Positions 42,887 through 52,583 of a stretch of DNA of 64,000 bases are shown one piece after another; position 1 is the stretch's first letter, and each line of letters starts with the position of its first letter. Where the stretch lies: the NCBI GenBank assembly GCA_002173095.1, contig NHBK01000017.1:55479-119478 (forward strand), written 5' to 3'. The DNA comes from Hyphomonadaceae bacterium TMED5. Its GTDB lineage: Bacteria > Pseudomonadota > Alphaproteobacteria > Caulobacterales > Hyphomonadaceae. A program made the position numbers and the translations under genes. Under the pieces are notes generated by a model, which had not been told where the DNA came from, ran no database searches, and saw only the letters and a list, made by a program, of their open reading frames with translations.

Positions 42887-43094
42887 CAAGCGATCTCTTG
42901 GCCTCGTTCAATAAACGCCGCGCGCGATTCACCTGATCGCTTTCCACAAGGATACGGCGCTGGATCGCACCAATGGAGCCTTCAACCCCGCTGGCGAAAT
43001 CATCAAGCAGAACGAATTCAATGCCCGCTTCTTCAAGCAGAGCGCGAATAAAAGATAATTCGACGGGATTGTTCGTCCGAATAAGCTCTTCCAA
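42879..43094 (-). CDS. DUF2007 family protein
   Basis: 71 aa: LEELIRTNNPVELSFIRALL, GIEFVLLDDFASGVEGSIG, then QRRILVESDQVNRARRLL. This is the usual short DUF2007 protein, seen next to TrmN6 and polyprenyl synthase genes in alphaproteobacteria. The start is a TTG at 43094 behind AAGGAAAAG; the longer frame above it does not match the family. Overlaps the methyltransferase gene. Divergent from the polyprenyl synthase. Confidence 0.8.
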   Translation of the reverse strand: MEELIRTNNPVELSFIRALLEEAGIEFVLLDDFASGVEGSIGAIQRRILVESDQVNRARRLLNEAKRSLDE

Positions 43095-43251
43095 GTGTTT
43101 GCTTTTCCTTTTGATCTGGGCCAAGAACCTATCGGACCATCTGTTCGTACAGTCTGAGTGGCGGCGGAGTGACGCGGGCAGCATGTCAGCTCTTTTTTTA
43201 TTTGAGAAGTAAACTTTATAAAGACACATGCTGATTAGAAGGGCCTGATCC

Positions 43252-44262
43252 TTGGACGCGACACCGCTAAAAATAGAACCACAGAATGCCTTCCAGATTC
43301 TGTCCGGCCTGCTGGACGAAGATGTAGCTGCGACTGAAGCGCTGCTGACCGAACGTGCTGCGAGCCCTGTTTCCGTAATTCCTAATCTGTCTGGCTATAT
43401 CGTTTCTGCTGGCGGCAAACGCCTGCGCCCGCTCATCACGCTTGCTGCGGCGAAAGCCTGCGGCGCGGAAAAGATGGAGCCGGTCCACTGCCTGGCCGCT
43501 GCTGTTGAGTTCATTCACACAGCCACGCTGCTGCATGACGACGTTGTTGACGAATCCGACCTGCGCCGCGGTAAGCCGGCTGCAAAGAATGTCTGGGGCA
43601 ATTCCGCCAGCATTCTCGTTGGTGACTTCCTGTTCGCACGCGCTTTCACCCTGATGGTTGAAACTGGTCGCCTGCCCGTTCTGGATATTCTATCCAACGC
43701 GTCCAGCGTGATTGCAGAAGGCGAAGTGCACCAGCTGGCTGTCATGGGTCAGCTCGACCTGCCAACTGAAGAATATCTCCGCATTATCGAAGCCAAAACT
43801 GCGGCGCTGTTCGAAGCAGCTTCAGAGTCTGGCGCAGTTTGCGCTGATGCGACTGAAGCTCAAGTCCGCGCCATGCGCTCTTACGGCAAAAATCTCGGCC
43901 TCGCTTTCCAGCTGGTGGATGATGCGCTCGACTATGGCGGCACGACATCCGTTATCGGTAAGGCTGTCGGCGACGACTTCCGCGAATGTAAAATCACTCT
44001 GCCGGTCGTTATCGCACGCCGTCGCGGCAATGCAGAAGATAAAGCCTTCTGGGACCGTGCGCTTAATCCCGACAAACAGGAAGAGAGCGACCTGCCACAC
44101 GCTATCCATCTGATCCGCTCTACCGGCGCGGCGAAAGACACGCTGGCAGAAGCCCGTTCATATGTTGAGATTGCCAAGCGCGCCCTGCAGGATGTGCCTC
44201 CATCCCCTTATGTCGACGCACTGTCCGGGCTTGCTGATTTCTGTGTAGACCGCGCCTATTAA
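43252..44262 (+). CDS. Polyprenyl diphosphate synthase (quinone side chain)
   Basis: Chain-elongating trans-prenyltransferase, probably making the octaprenyl or decaprenyl chain of ubiquinone. 336 aa. First Asp-rich motif LLHDDVVDESDLRRGKPA (near residue 95), second VDDALDYGG, and GKRLRPLITLAAA before the first. Chain length cannot be read off. The start is TTG at 43252 with AGAAGGG upstream. ispE, for isoprenoid precursors, is close by on the other strand. Confidence 0.92.
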   Translation: MDATPLKIEPQNAFQILSGLLDEDVAATEALLTERAASPVSVIPNLSGYIVSAGGKRLRPLITLAAAKACGAEKMEPVHCLAAAVEFIHTATLLHDDVVDESDLRRGKPAAKNVWGNSASILVGDFLFARAFTLMVETGRLPVLDILSNASSVIAEGEVHQLAVMGQLDLPTEEYLRIIEAKTAALFEAASESGAVCADATEAQVRAMRSYGKNLGLAFQLVDDALDYGGTTSVIGKAVGDDFRECKITLPVVIARRRGNAEDKAFWDRALNPDKQEESDLPHAIHLIRSTGAAKDTLAEARSYVEIAKRALQDVPPSPYVDALSGLADFCVDRAY

Positions 44263-44274
44263 GCGCGGTTTTTA
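44249..44274 (+). terminator. Terminator of the polyprenyl synthase gene
   Basis: ACCGCGC and GCGCGGT pair around CTATTAA, followed by TTTTA. It overlaps the last codons. Confidence 0.8.
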
Positions 44275-45312
44275 CGGGACCAGATGACCGTGATTGATCG
44301 CTGAAGCGCGGATTTTGCGGTTCAGAATATACATAATCAAAATCAGGATAGCGAAGCCAACCAGCGCTCCGCCCATCGGGAAGATCAAAGAGATCCCCGC
44401 CACCAGCGCCCCATGCACGCTGATCCATGCGTAAATCCATGCTGTCAGCGGCTGTGAAATGCCCGCCTTCAGAATAATCTGATAGATGTGCTCTTTGTGC
44501 GGCTGCATCAGCTTGCGACCATGCTGATAGCGCCAGACCAGTGTCAGCAGCACATCAGACAGGAATGCTACAAATAGTGCGGGCGCAATCCAGACAGACA
44601 CATGCGTGCGTTCAATCCAGATCAGGGTAAGTCCGGCTAGATAGAGCCCGATAAACAGCGCACCTGCATCGCCGGAAAACAGCTTGCCGCGCCCATTCCA
44701 GAAGAGCAGCCCCAAAAGCCCGCCCAACAGGATCAGCGCGAACGCCATCACATCGTAAACGCCGGTCACGGCCGCCAGAAATGTCAGCGCAGCGGCGATA
44801 ACTGCTGAAGAGCCAACTGCCAAGCCATCAGACCCGTCCATGAAGTTCACGGCATTGGTGACAACGACCATCCAGGCCGCAGACCCGAGCGTCCCCACAA
44901 TCACGCCGGTTTCCCAGCTATTGCGCGCGAGATCAAAAAAGCTGACCCGAACACCGAAATAGGCCACCGCCCCGGCAATCACGAGCTGGGCCAATAGTTT
45001 TGGCAGCGCAGGCAAGGCGACAATATCGTCCCAGACGCCCATGATAAACATATAGACCGCCCCACCGAGCAGGGCGAAAATCGGAAAACTGAACCAGTCA
45101 CTTTTCAGAAAAAAGAGCAGAATCGTCAGTGGGATAACGGTCGCAAAAACGGCTATTCCGCCAGAAGTCGGCATACCAACAGCATGGTCTTTATGTCCCC
45201 CGTTCGGCGCATCCTTCGGGCCGAAACGGATCAGCAGTCCACCAACAAGAACAGCGAGAATAAGAGCCGCCACAGAAAGGGCGACCGGAAGCAAAATCAA
45301 CTCAAACATCAC
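44272..45312 (-). CDS. MraY/WecA-family phospho-sugar transferase
   Basis: 346-aa polytopic membrane protein (about ten spans) that would move a sugar phosphate from a UDP-sugar onto undecaprenyl phosphate. Motifs: FMDGSDGLAVGSSAVIAAA (catalytic Asp loop), GKLFSGDAGALFIG, and the cytoplasmic LMQPHKEHIYQIILKAG with the HxxH-type motif of WecA/TagO relatives. Not MraY proper, which sits in the division cluster. Surface polysaccharide start is likely. 22 bp after ispE. Confidence 0.85.
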   Translation of the reverse strand: MMFELILLPVALSVAALILAVLVGGLLIRFGPKDAPNGGHKDHAVGMPTSGGIAVFATVIPLTILLFFLKSDWFSFPIFALLGGAVYMFIMGVWDDIVALPALPKLLAQLVIAGAVAYFGVRVSFFDLARNSWETGVIVGTLGSAAWMVVVTNAVNFMDGSDGLAVGSSAVIAAALTFLAAVTGVYDVMAFALILLGGLLGLLFWNGRGKLFSGDAGALFIGLYLAGLTLIWIERTHVSVWIAPALFVAFLSDVLLTLVWRYQHGRKLMQPHKEHIYQIILKAGISQPLTAWIYAWISVHGALVAGISLIFPMGGALVGFAILILIMYILNRKIRASAINHGHLVP

Positions 45313-45334
45313 AGCCCCATTCCGATGTTCTGAT

Positions 45335-46252
45335 CTATTCGGCTTGGCGCGTCAGGTCAAACCCGGCGCGCCCTAAAACGGTAGATACAACCCACCAATC
45401 CGGATGATGCGTTTTCAGCGCGGCAGCAGCCGACTGCGCCGCCAAAGCGTCTTCATAGATCGCAAAACAGGTCGCACCAGATCCGGACATGGCAGAAAAC
45501 ATCGGTCGCCCAGTGTTTTCCAGCTCTAATAAGAGATCAGCGATCTCCGGGACCAGCGAAATAGCTGGCGCTTGCAGGTCGTTTCGATAGTCGGTCTGTA
45601 GTGCCTGAACAAACCCACCCAATTCGCTCGCCCCTGGCGGGCTGACTTCCCGAAACTCCGGAATGTCAGATTGCGCATCGAACGCGTTAAAGACAGGCCC
45701 GGTCGGACACTGCAGTCCAGAATTCGCAAGAACGGCGTGAAGAGGCGTTGTCGTTTCTGCAAGAGGTTCAACCCGGTCGCCATCGCCCCGCATCAGAACG
45801 GGTGCCCCCGCCAGGCAAGCAGGCACATCACCGCCAAGCGGCACACTCGCCTGCATTAAATCTTCGGGGACATCTTCGCCAATGTCATAAGCAGCGCACA
45901 GCAAGCGGAGCGTCGCAGACGCGTCGGCAGACCCGCCGCCAATACCTGCAGCGATTGGCAGATGCTTTTCCAGCCGCAATTGGCCGTCTACATTGCGGCC
46001 GGACCACGCCTCGAACAGGCGAACAGCCCTCACAATCAGATTGTCTTCCGAGGCGCCCAGCAATGGATGGGAGGCGTTGGGTCCAGTCACACTGAAGCGC
46101 AGCCCTGCCTCGCCCGGCACAAAACTCAGCCGATCAGCGGCAGCGCGATCAGCAAATACCACAAGACTATCTAGTGGGTGGCGACCATCAGCGCGCGCCG
46201 GACCGACATGCAGATACAGATTGACCTTTGCCGGGGCAGATATGCTGATCAC
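45335..46252 (-). CDS. ispE: 4-diphosphocytidyl-2-C-methyl-D-erythritol kinase
   Basis: GHMP kinase of the MEP isoprenoid pathway. 305 aa. N-terminal APAKVNLYLHVGPARADGRH, glycine-rich ATP loop LPIAAGIGGGSADASATLRL, and GADVPACLA-like GGDVPACLAG, with a C-terminal SGSGATCFAIY. Lies 17 bp after the TPR lipoprotein gene, as is common in alphaproteobacteria. Confidence 0.95.
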   Translation of the reverse strand: MISISAPAKVNLYLHVGPARADGRHPLDSLVVFADRAAADRLSFVPGEAGLRFSVTGPNASHPLLGASEDNLIVRAVRLFEAWSGRNVDGQLRLEKHLPIAAGIGGGSADASATLRLLCAAYDIGEDVPEDLMQASVPLGGDVPACLAGAPVLMRGDGDRVEPLAETTTPLHAVLANSGLQCPTGPVFNAFDAQSDIPEFREVSPPGASELGGFVQALQTDYRNDLQAPAISLVPEIADLLLELENTGRPMFSAMSGSGATCFAIYEDALAAQSAAAALKTHHPDWWVVSTVLGRAGFDLTRQAE

Positions 46253-46269
46253 GGAAAACGTCCTGTGGC

Positions 46270-48036
46270 TCAGGGTGTCGTTTCAGTTGGTTCGTTATTG
46301 CCATCTGCAAGGACAGATACTGGCTCAGCCGTCAGGCCATTCGCAATCTTGGCTTCGATCTGAGGCACCAATTCTTCATCAGGCTGCTGCGCAAGCGCAT
46401 GACGCCATTGGAAACGCGCCTCAAGCTCACGCCCTACCCGCCAATACGCATCGCCCAGATGGTCATTCAGCGTTGGATCATCCGGCGCCAGTTCCACAGC
46501 ATGCTCCAGGAAGAGCACAGCCTGATCATACTGCCCAAGCCGGTAATACGCCCAGCCGAGACTATCGACGATGTATCCGGAGTATGGCTGAAGCGCGACC
46601 GCCTGCTGGATCATGACAAAGGCACGCTCCAAATGCTCGCCCCGGTCCACCCAGGAATAGCCAAGATAATTCAAAACCTGCGCCTGAGTGCCGTCAATTT
46701 CCAGCGAGCGAAGGAAATCAGCTTCCGCTGCGGCCCAGTTATCGAGTTCATGGTTCACGACGCCACGCGCATAATAAACGAGCCAGTCTTCGCGACCGTC
46801 AGCTTCGTCCTGCGTGATCACCTTGTCGAACCAGAAATGCGCCTCATCAAATCGCTCTAAAGAGCGATACAGCTCACCTAGTTGAATGGTCAGCTCGCGG
46901 TCCTCAGTCACTTCAAGCGCTTCGGAGGCAACGCGAATAGCCTCCTCATTCATCTCCTTGCGGCGATAAATCCAGGCCAGCTGCCCCTGGGATGTCGCAT
47001 AGAACGGAGAGGACGGGGACACCTCAGTCAGAATTGAAATCGCTTCATCGCCTCGTCCTGCCGCGTCCAGCGTACTGCCGAGCATATTGCGTGCGATATC
47101 GAGTTCCGGGTTCAGAACCAGCGCCAGATTGAAATAGACGCCTGCAACATCATCCTGCGTTTCTGCCGCCAGTGCCGCAGCCAGCGAATACATAGACAAT
47201 GCGGCGCCCTCACGAGGCGTCAGACGCTGAACAGACACCTCTTCGCCAGCGCGAATGCTCTGTTCCACCACATCAATCGCAGGGTTGTGGCCGACATCAG
47301 AATAAAACTCATCGGCGATACGCAGCGCCTCTTCTGAGCGGCCATTATCGACCAGCACACGCATATAATGTTCAGCGGCGACAGCAAGGCGCATACGTTC
47401 CGACCAGACGGCACGGAACGTTCCCAAAGCTTCTTCATCATCGCCTTCAGACATCTGCAAAAGCGCGAGCATATAGAGCGACACACCGTCCAGAACGTCG
47501 TCACCGACAAGGCTTTCAATGATGTGGGTGTCAGCGGCCGTGTAATCGCCCTCGCCATAGGCAGCCCATGCAGCGACCATGCGCGACACGATACGATTGA
47601 ATGGACCGACCTCACCTGTCGTCAGGATTTCACGGGCGGCAGCATAATTGCCTGCCTCCATTTCGGAGACGCCCAGCGCCAGACGTGAAAGCGAAGAAAA
47701 CGAACCAAGCTCATTCGTGTTCTCTCGCGCCATCTCCAGAGCTTCGTCAGTATCCCCGGCAAGTAATAGCGAGAATATCGCGCGCTCTTTCAAAACCGCG
47801 TCATCAGGTGCACGGTTGGATGCGCGCAGAAAGGTTTCTGCTGCTAGCACAGGATCATTGGTCAGCGAGGCATAACGCCCGATCAGGAAATCAGAATACT
47901 GGTCCGCTTCTGGCGGTTCCGGCGCCTGCACCCATCCTTCCGGAAGCGTTGGGCGTGACGTTGCAGACGGTGTGGTACACGCGGCCAGAGCGGAAATGCC
48001 CGCACAGGCCAGTACAGAACGGAATGTGAGTTTCAT
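46270..48036 (-). CDS. TPR-repeat lipoprotein
   Basis: 588 aa. The lipobox LAAC is near residue 17-20 (MKLTFRSVLACAGISALAAC), so it is anchored in the envelope. The rest is tetratricopeptide repeats, clearest at the end: LNYLGYSWVDRGEHLERAFV, DSLGWAYYRLGQYDQAVLFL and NDHLGDAYWRVGRELEARF. Role unknown; its place before ispE is conserved in related bacteria as I recall. The frame goes on to 48108, but the ATG at 48036 gives the lipoprotein signal. Confidence 0.85.
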   Translation of the reverse strand: MKLTFRSVLACAGISALAACTTPSATSRPTLPEGWVQAPEPPEADQYSDFLIGRYASLTNDPVLAAETFLRASNRAPDDAVLKERAIFSLLLAGDTDEALEMARENTNELGSFSSLSRLALGVSEMEAGNYAAAREILTTGEVGPFNRIVSRMVAAWAAYGEGDYTAADTHIIESLVGDDVLDGVSLYMLALLQMSEGDDEEALGTFRAVWSERMRLAVAAEHYMRVLVDNGRSEEALRIADEFYSDVGHNPAIDVVEQSIRAGEEVSVQRLTPREGAALSMYSLAAALAAETQDDVAGVYFNLALVLNPELDIARNMLGSTLDAAGRGDEAISILTEVSPSSPFYATSQGQLAWIYRRKEMNEEAIRVASEALEVTEDRELTIQLGELYRSLERFDEAHFWFDKVITQDEADGREDWLVYYARGVVNHELDNWAAAEADFLRSLEIDGTQAQVLNYLGYSWVDRGEHLERAFVMIQQAVALQPYSGYIVDSLGWAYYRLGQYDQAVLFLEHAVELAPDDPTLNDHLGDAYWRVGRELEARFQWRHALAQQPDEELVPQIEAKIANGLTAEPVSVLADGNNEPTETTP

Positions 48037-48112
48037 CCGACCAAACTGAAAGAAGCGCAGATAAAAAACAATCCGAATTCTTGTGTAAGGCCGATAAAAT
48101 CTCAGCAATGTA

Positions 48113-48141
48113 AAAACGGGCAGGAAAGACCTGCCCGTTTT
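48113..48141. terminator. ETF-QO terminator
   Basis: AAAACGGGCAGG and CCTGCCCGTTTT pair perfectly around AAAGA. It works on both strands by form, here downstream of the minus-strand gene. Confidence 0.9.
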
Positions 48142-48149
48142 CTTTGAAA

Positions 48150-49832
48150 TTACATGTTTGGATAAGCCGGACCGCCGCCACCTTCTGGGGTTTCCCAGTT
48201 GATGTTCTGGTTCGGGTCCTTGATGTCACAGGTTTTGCAGTGAATGCAGTTCTGTGAGTTGATCTGGAAGCGCTTCTCACCGTTTGGTTCTTCGACCCAT
48301 TCATACACGCCTGCCGGGCAGTAACGTGCAGATGGACCGTCGAAAACGCCCAGTTCAGAAGACTTCTGCAGATCAGGATCGAGCAGACGCAAATGGCATG
48401 GCTGATCTTCACCGTGATATGTGTTGGTGAAGGCCACGTTCGTCAGCTTGTCGAAGCTGATCTTGCCATCTGGCTTCGGATAATCGATCGGCTTGAATTT
48501 AGACGCAGGCTTCAGAGACGCCGCATCGGTTTTGTTGTGAGACATCGTGCCGAATGGCGACCAGCCAATAATGGTGTTCAGCCACATTTCGACGCCACCT
48601 AGGCCTGTGCCCAGAATGGTGCCGAAGCGTGAGAGCAGAGGCTTCACGTTACGAACGGTCTTCAGCTCTTTGTAGACGCTGGAGTTTTCATACGCGTCCT
48701 GATACTCGACCAGCTCATCGCCGGAACGGCCGTCCTGAAGCGCGTTGAACGCAGCTTCTGCGCCCATCATGCCGGTCAGGATTGCGTTGTGAGAGCCCTT
48801 GATACGCGGCACGTTCACAAAGCCAGCAGAACACCCGATCAGTGCACCACCTGGGAAAGAGAGCTTAGGCACAGACTGCCAGCCACCCTCTGTGATGGCA
48901 CGTGCACCGTAAGATACGCGCTTACCGCCCTCGAGATATTTGATGACTTCAGGATGGTGCTTCCAGCGCTGGAATTCCTGATAAGGCGCGAGATACGGGT
49001 TTTCATAGTTCAGGTGAACGACGAAGCCGAGTGAGATGAACGGCTCGCCATTGTCACGGAAGTGATAAAGGAAAGACCCGCCGCCAACATTGTCAGCCAG
49101 AGGCCAGCCAAGCGTGTGCTGAACATAGCCTTCCTGGAAATTTTCTTCCGGAACAGACCAAAGCTCTTTCAGGCCGATACCGTATTTTTGCGGCTCGCTG
49201 TCTGCATCAAGATCAAACTTGGAGATCAGCTTCTTGGTGAGTGAGCCACGTGTACCTTCTGCGAACAGAACATACTTGCCGAGCAGTTCCATGCCTGGCT
49301 CGTAATCTGGCTTTGGATTGCCTTCAGCGTCGAGGCCATTCACGCCAGCGATAACGCCTGTGACTTCGCCGTTTTCACCATAGACCAGCTCAGACGCAGC
49401 AAAGCCCGGAAAAATCTCAACGCCCATACCTTCAGCTTCTTCAGCGAGGAAACGAGTGACGTTGCCAAGAGACCCGGTGAAGTTACCGTGGTTCTTCATG
49501 AAGCCCGGCATTGGCAGCCAGGAAATATCCAGTGAGCCTTTATGGCCGAGATATTTGAATTTATCGCCAGTGACTTCGGTTTTCAGTGGACGATTGTCAC
49601 GCGTGCGCCAGTCTGGCAACAGCGTGTCGAGACCGATTGGGTCAACAACCACACCTGAAAGAATGTGAGCACCGATTTCGCCGCCCTTTTCAAGGACGAT
49701 TACTGATAGTTCTTCGCCCTTTTCCTGAGCGAGCTGCATAAGTCTGATCGCAGCGGAAAGACCCGCAGGTCCGCCACCAATGATCAGTACATCGACTTCC
49801 ATTGATTCACGTTCGACAGCGTCTGACGCCAT
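48150..49832 (-). CDS. Electron transfer flavoprotein-ubiquinone oxidoreductase
   Basis: Passes electrons from ETF (fatty-acid and amino-acid oxidation) to ubiquinone at the inner membrane. 560 aa. FAD-binding DVLIIGGGPAGLSAAIRL near the N-terminus; ubiquinone/FAD part with GVVVDPIGLDTLLPDW; the C-terminal 4Fe-4S motif CPAGVYEWVEE and CIHCKTCDIKDPNQNINW with the usual four Cys. I start at MASDAV (49832) because GGGGAG lies upstream; the frame extends 22 codons more without family match. Confidence 0.95.
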   Translation of the reverse strand: MASDAVERESMEVDVLIIGGGPAGLSAAIRLMQLAQEKGEELSVIVLEKGGEIGAHILSGVVVDPIGLDTLLPDWRTRDNRPLKTEVTGDKFKYLGHKGSLDISWLPMPGFMKNHGNFTGSLGNVTRFLAEEAEGMGVEIFPGFAASELVYGENGEVTGVIAGVNGLDAEGNPKPDYEPGMELLGKYVLFAEGTRGSLTKKLISKFDLDADSEPQKYGIGLKELWSVPEENFQEGYVQHTLGWPLADNVGGGSFLYHFRDNGEPFISLGFVVHLNYENPYLAPYQEFQRWKHHPEVIKYLEGGKRVSYGARAITEGGWQSVPKLSFPGGALIGCSAGFVNVPRIKGSHNAILTGMMGAEAAFNALQDGRSGDELVEYQDAYENSSVYKELKTVRNVKPLLSRFGTILGTGLGGVEMWLNTIIGWSPFGTMSHNKTDAASLKPASKFKPIDYPKPDGKISFDKLTNVAFTNTYHGEDQPCHLRLLDPDLQKSSELGVFDGPSARYCPAGVYEWVEEPNGEKRFQINSQNCIHCKTCDIKDPNQNINWETPEGGGGPAYPNM

Positions 49833-49910
49833 TTTATAACTCCCCAAGCCAGTGCGCGTTGATAAAGCGCGCAATGCATTTACGCGGTTATTCGACAAAA
49901 GTCGAAACCT

Positions 49911-49962
49911 GCCTCACCACCGCTAATGCATGATTTCTACCGTGTAATTCAAGTGGTGAGGC
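49911..49962. promoter_or_regulatory. 10-bp inverted repeat upstream of ETF-QO
   Basis: GCCTCACCAC (49911-49920) and GTGGTGAGGC (49953-49962) are exact complements 32 bases apart. A TTCGAC-AAAA-GTCGAA palindrome lies just before at 49891-49906. Both are in the 400-bp gap 49833-50232 between divergent genes; the rest of the gap has only the CtrA-like site noted next. Confidence 0.45.
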
Positions 49963-50076
49963 AATCAGGCGTATATTTTATTTCGCCTGTTGATAATTCT
50001 GCACTCAAAATGTCGGTATTGTTGGGATTAACCAGCACGCAGCGGCCTTAGCGAAGACAGCTCCGCAAATTCAATG

Positions 50077-50092
50077 TTAACAAGACATTTAC
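50077..50092 (+). promoter_or_regulatory. CtrA-like site, one mismatch
   Basis: TTAA-N7-TTTAC compared with TTAA-N7-TTAAC; a true GTTAAC follows at once. It is about 140 bp before the outer-membrane barrel gene. Weak evidence by itself. Confidence 0.25.
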
Positions 50093-50232
50093 GTTAACCA
50101 TACTATACATAAACTACTTCACTATAGTAGAATTTAGACTATATCTGCCCCAAATCTGCCACATTTGGACTGTATGTTTTAACTTGTGGGCGCGCCTCCA
50201 TTACTCGGAAATTGAGACTGGAAGGCATCATC

Positions 50233-50898
50233 ATGAAATTCTGTATCAGTGTTCTCTTCGTTGCACTTGCGACGAGCTTGCCAGCCTATGCCGAACGTTC
50301 TGAAAACTGGTCGATATCGGCTAGCGCAGGAACATCGGGCGGCACCCTTGAAACGACCTATCGTTTCACAGACCATTTCCACCTTCGCGGCGGCATGAAT
50401 ACCATCACTGTAAGCGCAAATATCGATGATTCAGATATTTCGTATGATGGTGACCTCGAGTTCAAGGGCGGCAGCGCTTTCGTCGACGTCTACCCTCTGG
50501 ATCTTCCGGTCTTTCTGACTGCTGGCTTGTATGCAGGGCGACAGGCGATTGATCTGACCGCAACGTCTTCTCAAAGCTTTGATATTTACGGCATGACGAT
50601 GACACCGGTTGAATACGGCTATCTGCAGGGCGAAGCCTCCTATGGTGACTACGCGCCATTCCTGGGCTTTGGCTATAACTCTACATTCTTCACCGACAAT
50701 TCATTCGGATTGCACGCCCTGATGGGGGTCGCCTATTTTGGCGAGGCAGATGTGAGCCTGCGCTCGGTTGGCGGAACCTATTCAGAATCGGAATACATTC
50801 AGCAGCTGGTCGAAAACGAACGCCAATCTCTGGAAGAGGAACTCGCCGATTATGAGTTCTACCCGATACTCCAGCTTGGGCTGTCGCGCCGGTTCTGA
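50233..50898 (+). CDS. Outer-membrane beta-barrel protein
   Basis: 221 aa with a signal peptide (about 1-21, ending PAYA). The rest is alternating strands (HLRGGMNTITVSANI, GYLQGEASYGDYAPFLGFGY), with a short helical insert ESEYIQQLVENERQSLEEEL before the last strand and the end ILQLGLSRRF. This is like small OmpA/OmpW-type eight-stranded barrels. Start at 50233 by signal peptide and GGAAGG upstream. Function unknown. Confidence 0.8.
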   Translation: MKFCISVLFVALATSLPAYAERSENWSISASAGTSGGTLETTYRFTDHFHLRGGMNTITVSANIDDSDISYDGDLEFKGGSAFVDVYPLDLPVFLTAGLYAGRQAIDLTATSSQSFDIYGMTMTPVEYGYLQGEASYGDYAPFLGFGYNSTFFTDNSFGLHALMGVAYFGEADVSLRSVGGTYSESEYIQQLVENERQSLEEELADYEFYPILQLGLSRRF

Positions 50899-51006
50899 CC
50901 TCACCCAGCACGCTTTCACCTGAAGATCTGCGGCTGAACCTATAGCCCTTCGCAGGAAAACTGCGTAACGTCAGCCGCAGATAAGACAACAAGAATCGTT
51001 TGCGTG

Positions 51007-51855
51007 ATGGAATTATCAGAACACTCAAAAGAGAGCCTGCGCGCCCTCACCGCATGGTGGGAAGATGCAGGCGTGAGTGTCGATCAGAAGTCCATCGACA
51101 GAATTTTAAAAGTCGGCTCAGCGCCTAAGCAGCCAGCCCGCACAGCGTCAGACCCATCCAGCCCGTCTGCTCCTGCCGCTGCACCTCAATCGTCAAGCGC
51201 GCGCGCCAAAGCGAAAGCGGAAGGTCCGCTTACAAAAGCCCGCGCGCTTGCAGATGGCGCTACTACGCTTGAAGCCCTGAGAGCCGCAATTGAAGGCTTT
51301 GACGGCTGTGACCTGAAAACAACTGCCAGCAAAACGGTCATTGCCGATGGCAATCCAGCCGCAGACATTATGGTCATTGGTGAAGGCCCAGGCCGTGATG
51401 AAGATAAAGAGGGCAGACCTTTTGTTGGCAATGCGGGCCATCTGCTCGACCGTATGCTCGCCAGCATCGGCCTCTCCCGCAAAGAGAACACCTATATCAC
51501 CAATGTGAATTACTGGCGCCCGCCGGGAAACAGAAATCCGAGCGAAGATGAACTCGCCATCTGTCGGCCATTTGTCGACAAACATATTGCGCTGGTGAAG
51601 CCAAAGCTGATCATTGCTGCCGGCACGGTGACCGCAAAATCCCTTCTCGGCGTCGAAGAAGGCATTACCCGCCTGCGAGGCCGCCAGTTTGACCTGACCG
51701 TTCCGGGGCTCTCTTCACCCGTACCTGTCTTCCCAATCTTCCATCCAGCCTATCTGCTGCGCCGTCCAGCCGAGAAAGCAAAGGCGTGGTCAGATCTTCT
51801 CAATATTTTGAACACGCTTGAAACGTTGGGCATTGCCCCGGACAAGCGTCCGTGA
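51007..51855 (+). CDS. Family 4 uracil-DNA glycosylase
   Basis: Removes uracil from DNA. 282 aa. Motif GEGPGRDEDKEGRPFVGNAG is the uracil-pocket part; NVNYWRPPGNRNPSEDE and FPIFHPAYLLRR (catalytic H) follow. The N-terminal ~100 residues, with Ala/Pro/Ser-rich linker, are an extension seen in alphaproteobacterial members. The Fe-S cluster cysteines are not all of the standard spacing (GCDLKT, AICRP seen), so cluster binding needs a check. ATG at 51007 preferred over GTG at 51004. Confidence 0.88.
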   Translation: MELSEHSKESLRALTAWWEDAGVSVDQKSIDRILKVGSAPKQPARTASDPSSPSAPAAAPQSSSARAKAKAEGPLTKARALADGATTLEALRAAIEGFDGCDLKTTASKTVIADGNPAADIMVIGEGPGRDEDKEGRPFVGNAGHLLDRMLASIGLSRKENTYITNVNYWRPPGNRNPSEDELAICRPFVDKHIALVKPKLIIAAGTVTAKSLLGVEEGITRLRGRQFDLTVPGLSSPVPVFPIFHPAYLLRRPAEKAKAWSDLLNILNTLETLGIAPDKRP

Positions 51856-51892
51856 TTCAAAACGCCTGCTAATTCCAGAAGGTCTTCGCGTT

Positions 51893-52579
51893 TTGCCCGC
51901 ACCTATTTCCGTCATCATTCCGACGCTCAATTCTGAGGCCGAATTAGAGGCCTGTATGAATATGCTTCTTCCGGGCCTGACAGCCAACCTTGTTCGCGAA
52001 GTCATCATCGTCGATGGCGGCTCGAATGACCGGACCGGCGATCTTGCCTTTCAGTGGGGCGCGCGGCTCATTTGCGCCTCTGGCAAGGGGCGCGGCAGAC
52101 AGCTGCGTACAGGCGGATTGAACGCCAAGGGCGAATGGCTGCTTTTCCTGCATTCAGACACCTGGCTCGATCAGGACTGGCCAGACCATGTCGAAGACCA
52201 TATGCGCACCGCACCAGATATGGCGGCCGCTTTCAGCCTTCGATATCGCAGCAAAGACAAACAGGCGCGTTGGCTGGAAAACCGTGCAAACAAACGCGCC
52301 CGCGTGCTTGGTCTGCCTTATGGCGATCAGGGGCTTTTCATGTCCCGCGCGCATTACGACCGCATTGGCGGCTTTGAAGACATGCCGCTGATGGAAGACG
52401 TCGACATCGTCCGCCGGATCGGCAAGAAAAACCTCGCTATCCTGCCGGGCAAGGCCTTCACGTCAGCGGAAAAGTATGAGCGCGATGGCTGGCGCAAGCG
52501 CGCCTATTCCAATGCGTTCCTGCTGATGCGGTATTATCTGGGGGCGTCGCCTGAAAAGCTCGCTCAGGACTATCGCTGA
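51893..52579 (+). CDS. Family 2 glycosyltransferase (TIGR04283 type)
   Basis: 228 aa. GT-A nucleotide-sugar site: APISVIIPTLNSEAELEACM, VDGGSNDRT, and LLFLHSDTWLD (DxD-like), then YGDQGLFMSRAHYDRIGGF and MEDVDIVRRI. This short form, paired with a DUF2064 gene as here, is annotated as TIGR04283 (arsenosugar-type glycosyltransferase name, not proven). The start is TTG at 51893 with AGAAGG upstream; the longer frame overlaps the glycosylase gene. Confidence 0.82.
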   Translation: MPAPISVIIPTLNSEAELEACMNMLLPGLTANLVREVIIVDGGSNDRTGDLAFQWGARLICASGKGRGRQLRTGGLNAKGEWLLFLHSDTWLDQDWPDHVEDHMRTAPDMAAAFSLRYRSKDKQARWLENRANKRARVLGLPYGDQGLFMSRAHYDRIGGFEDMPLMEDVDIVRRIGKKNLAILPGKAFTSAEKYERDGWRKRAYSNAFLLMRYYLGASPEKLAQDYR

Positions 52580-52583
52580 TCTC

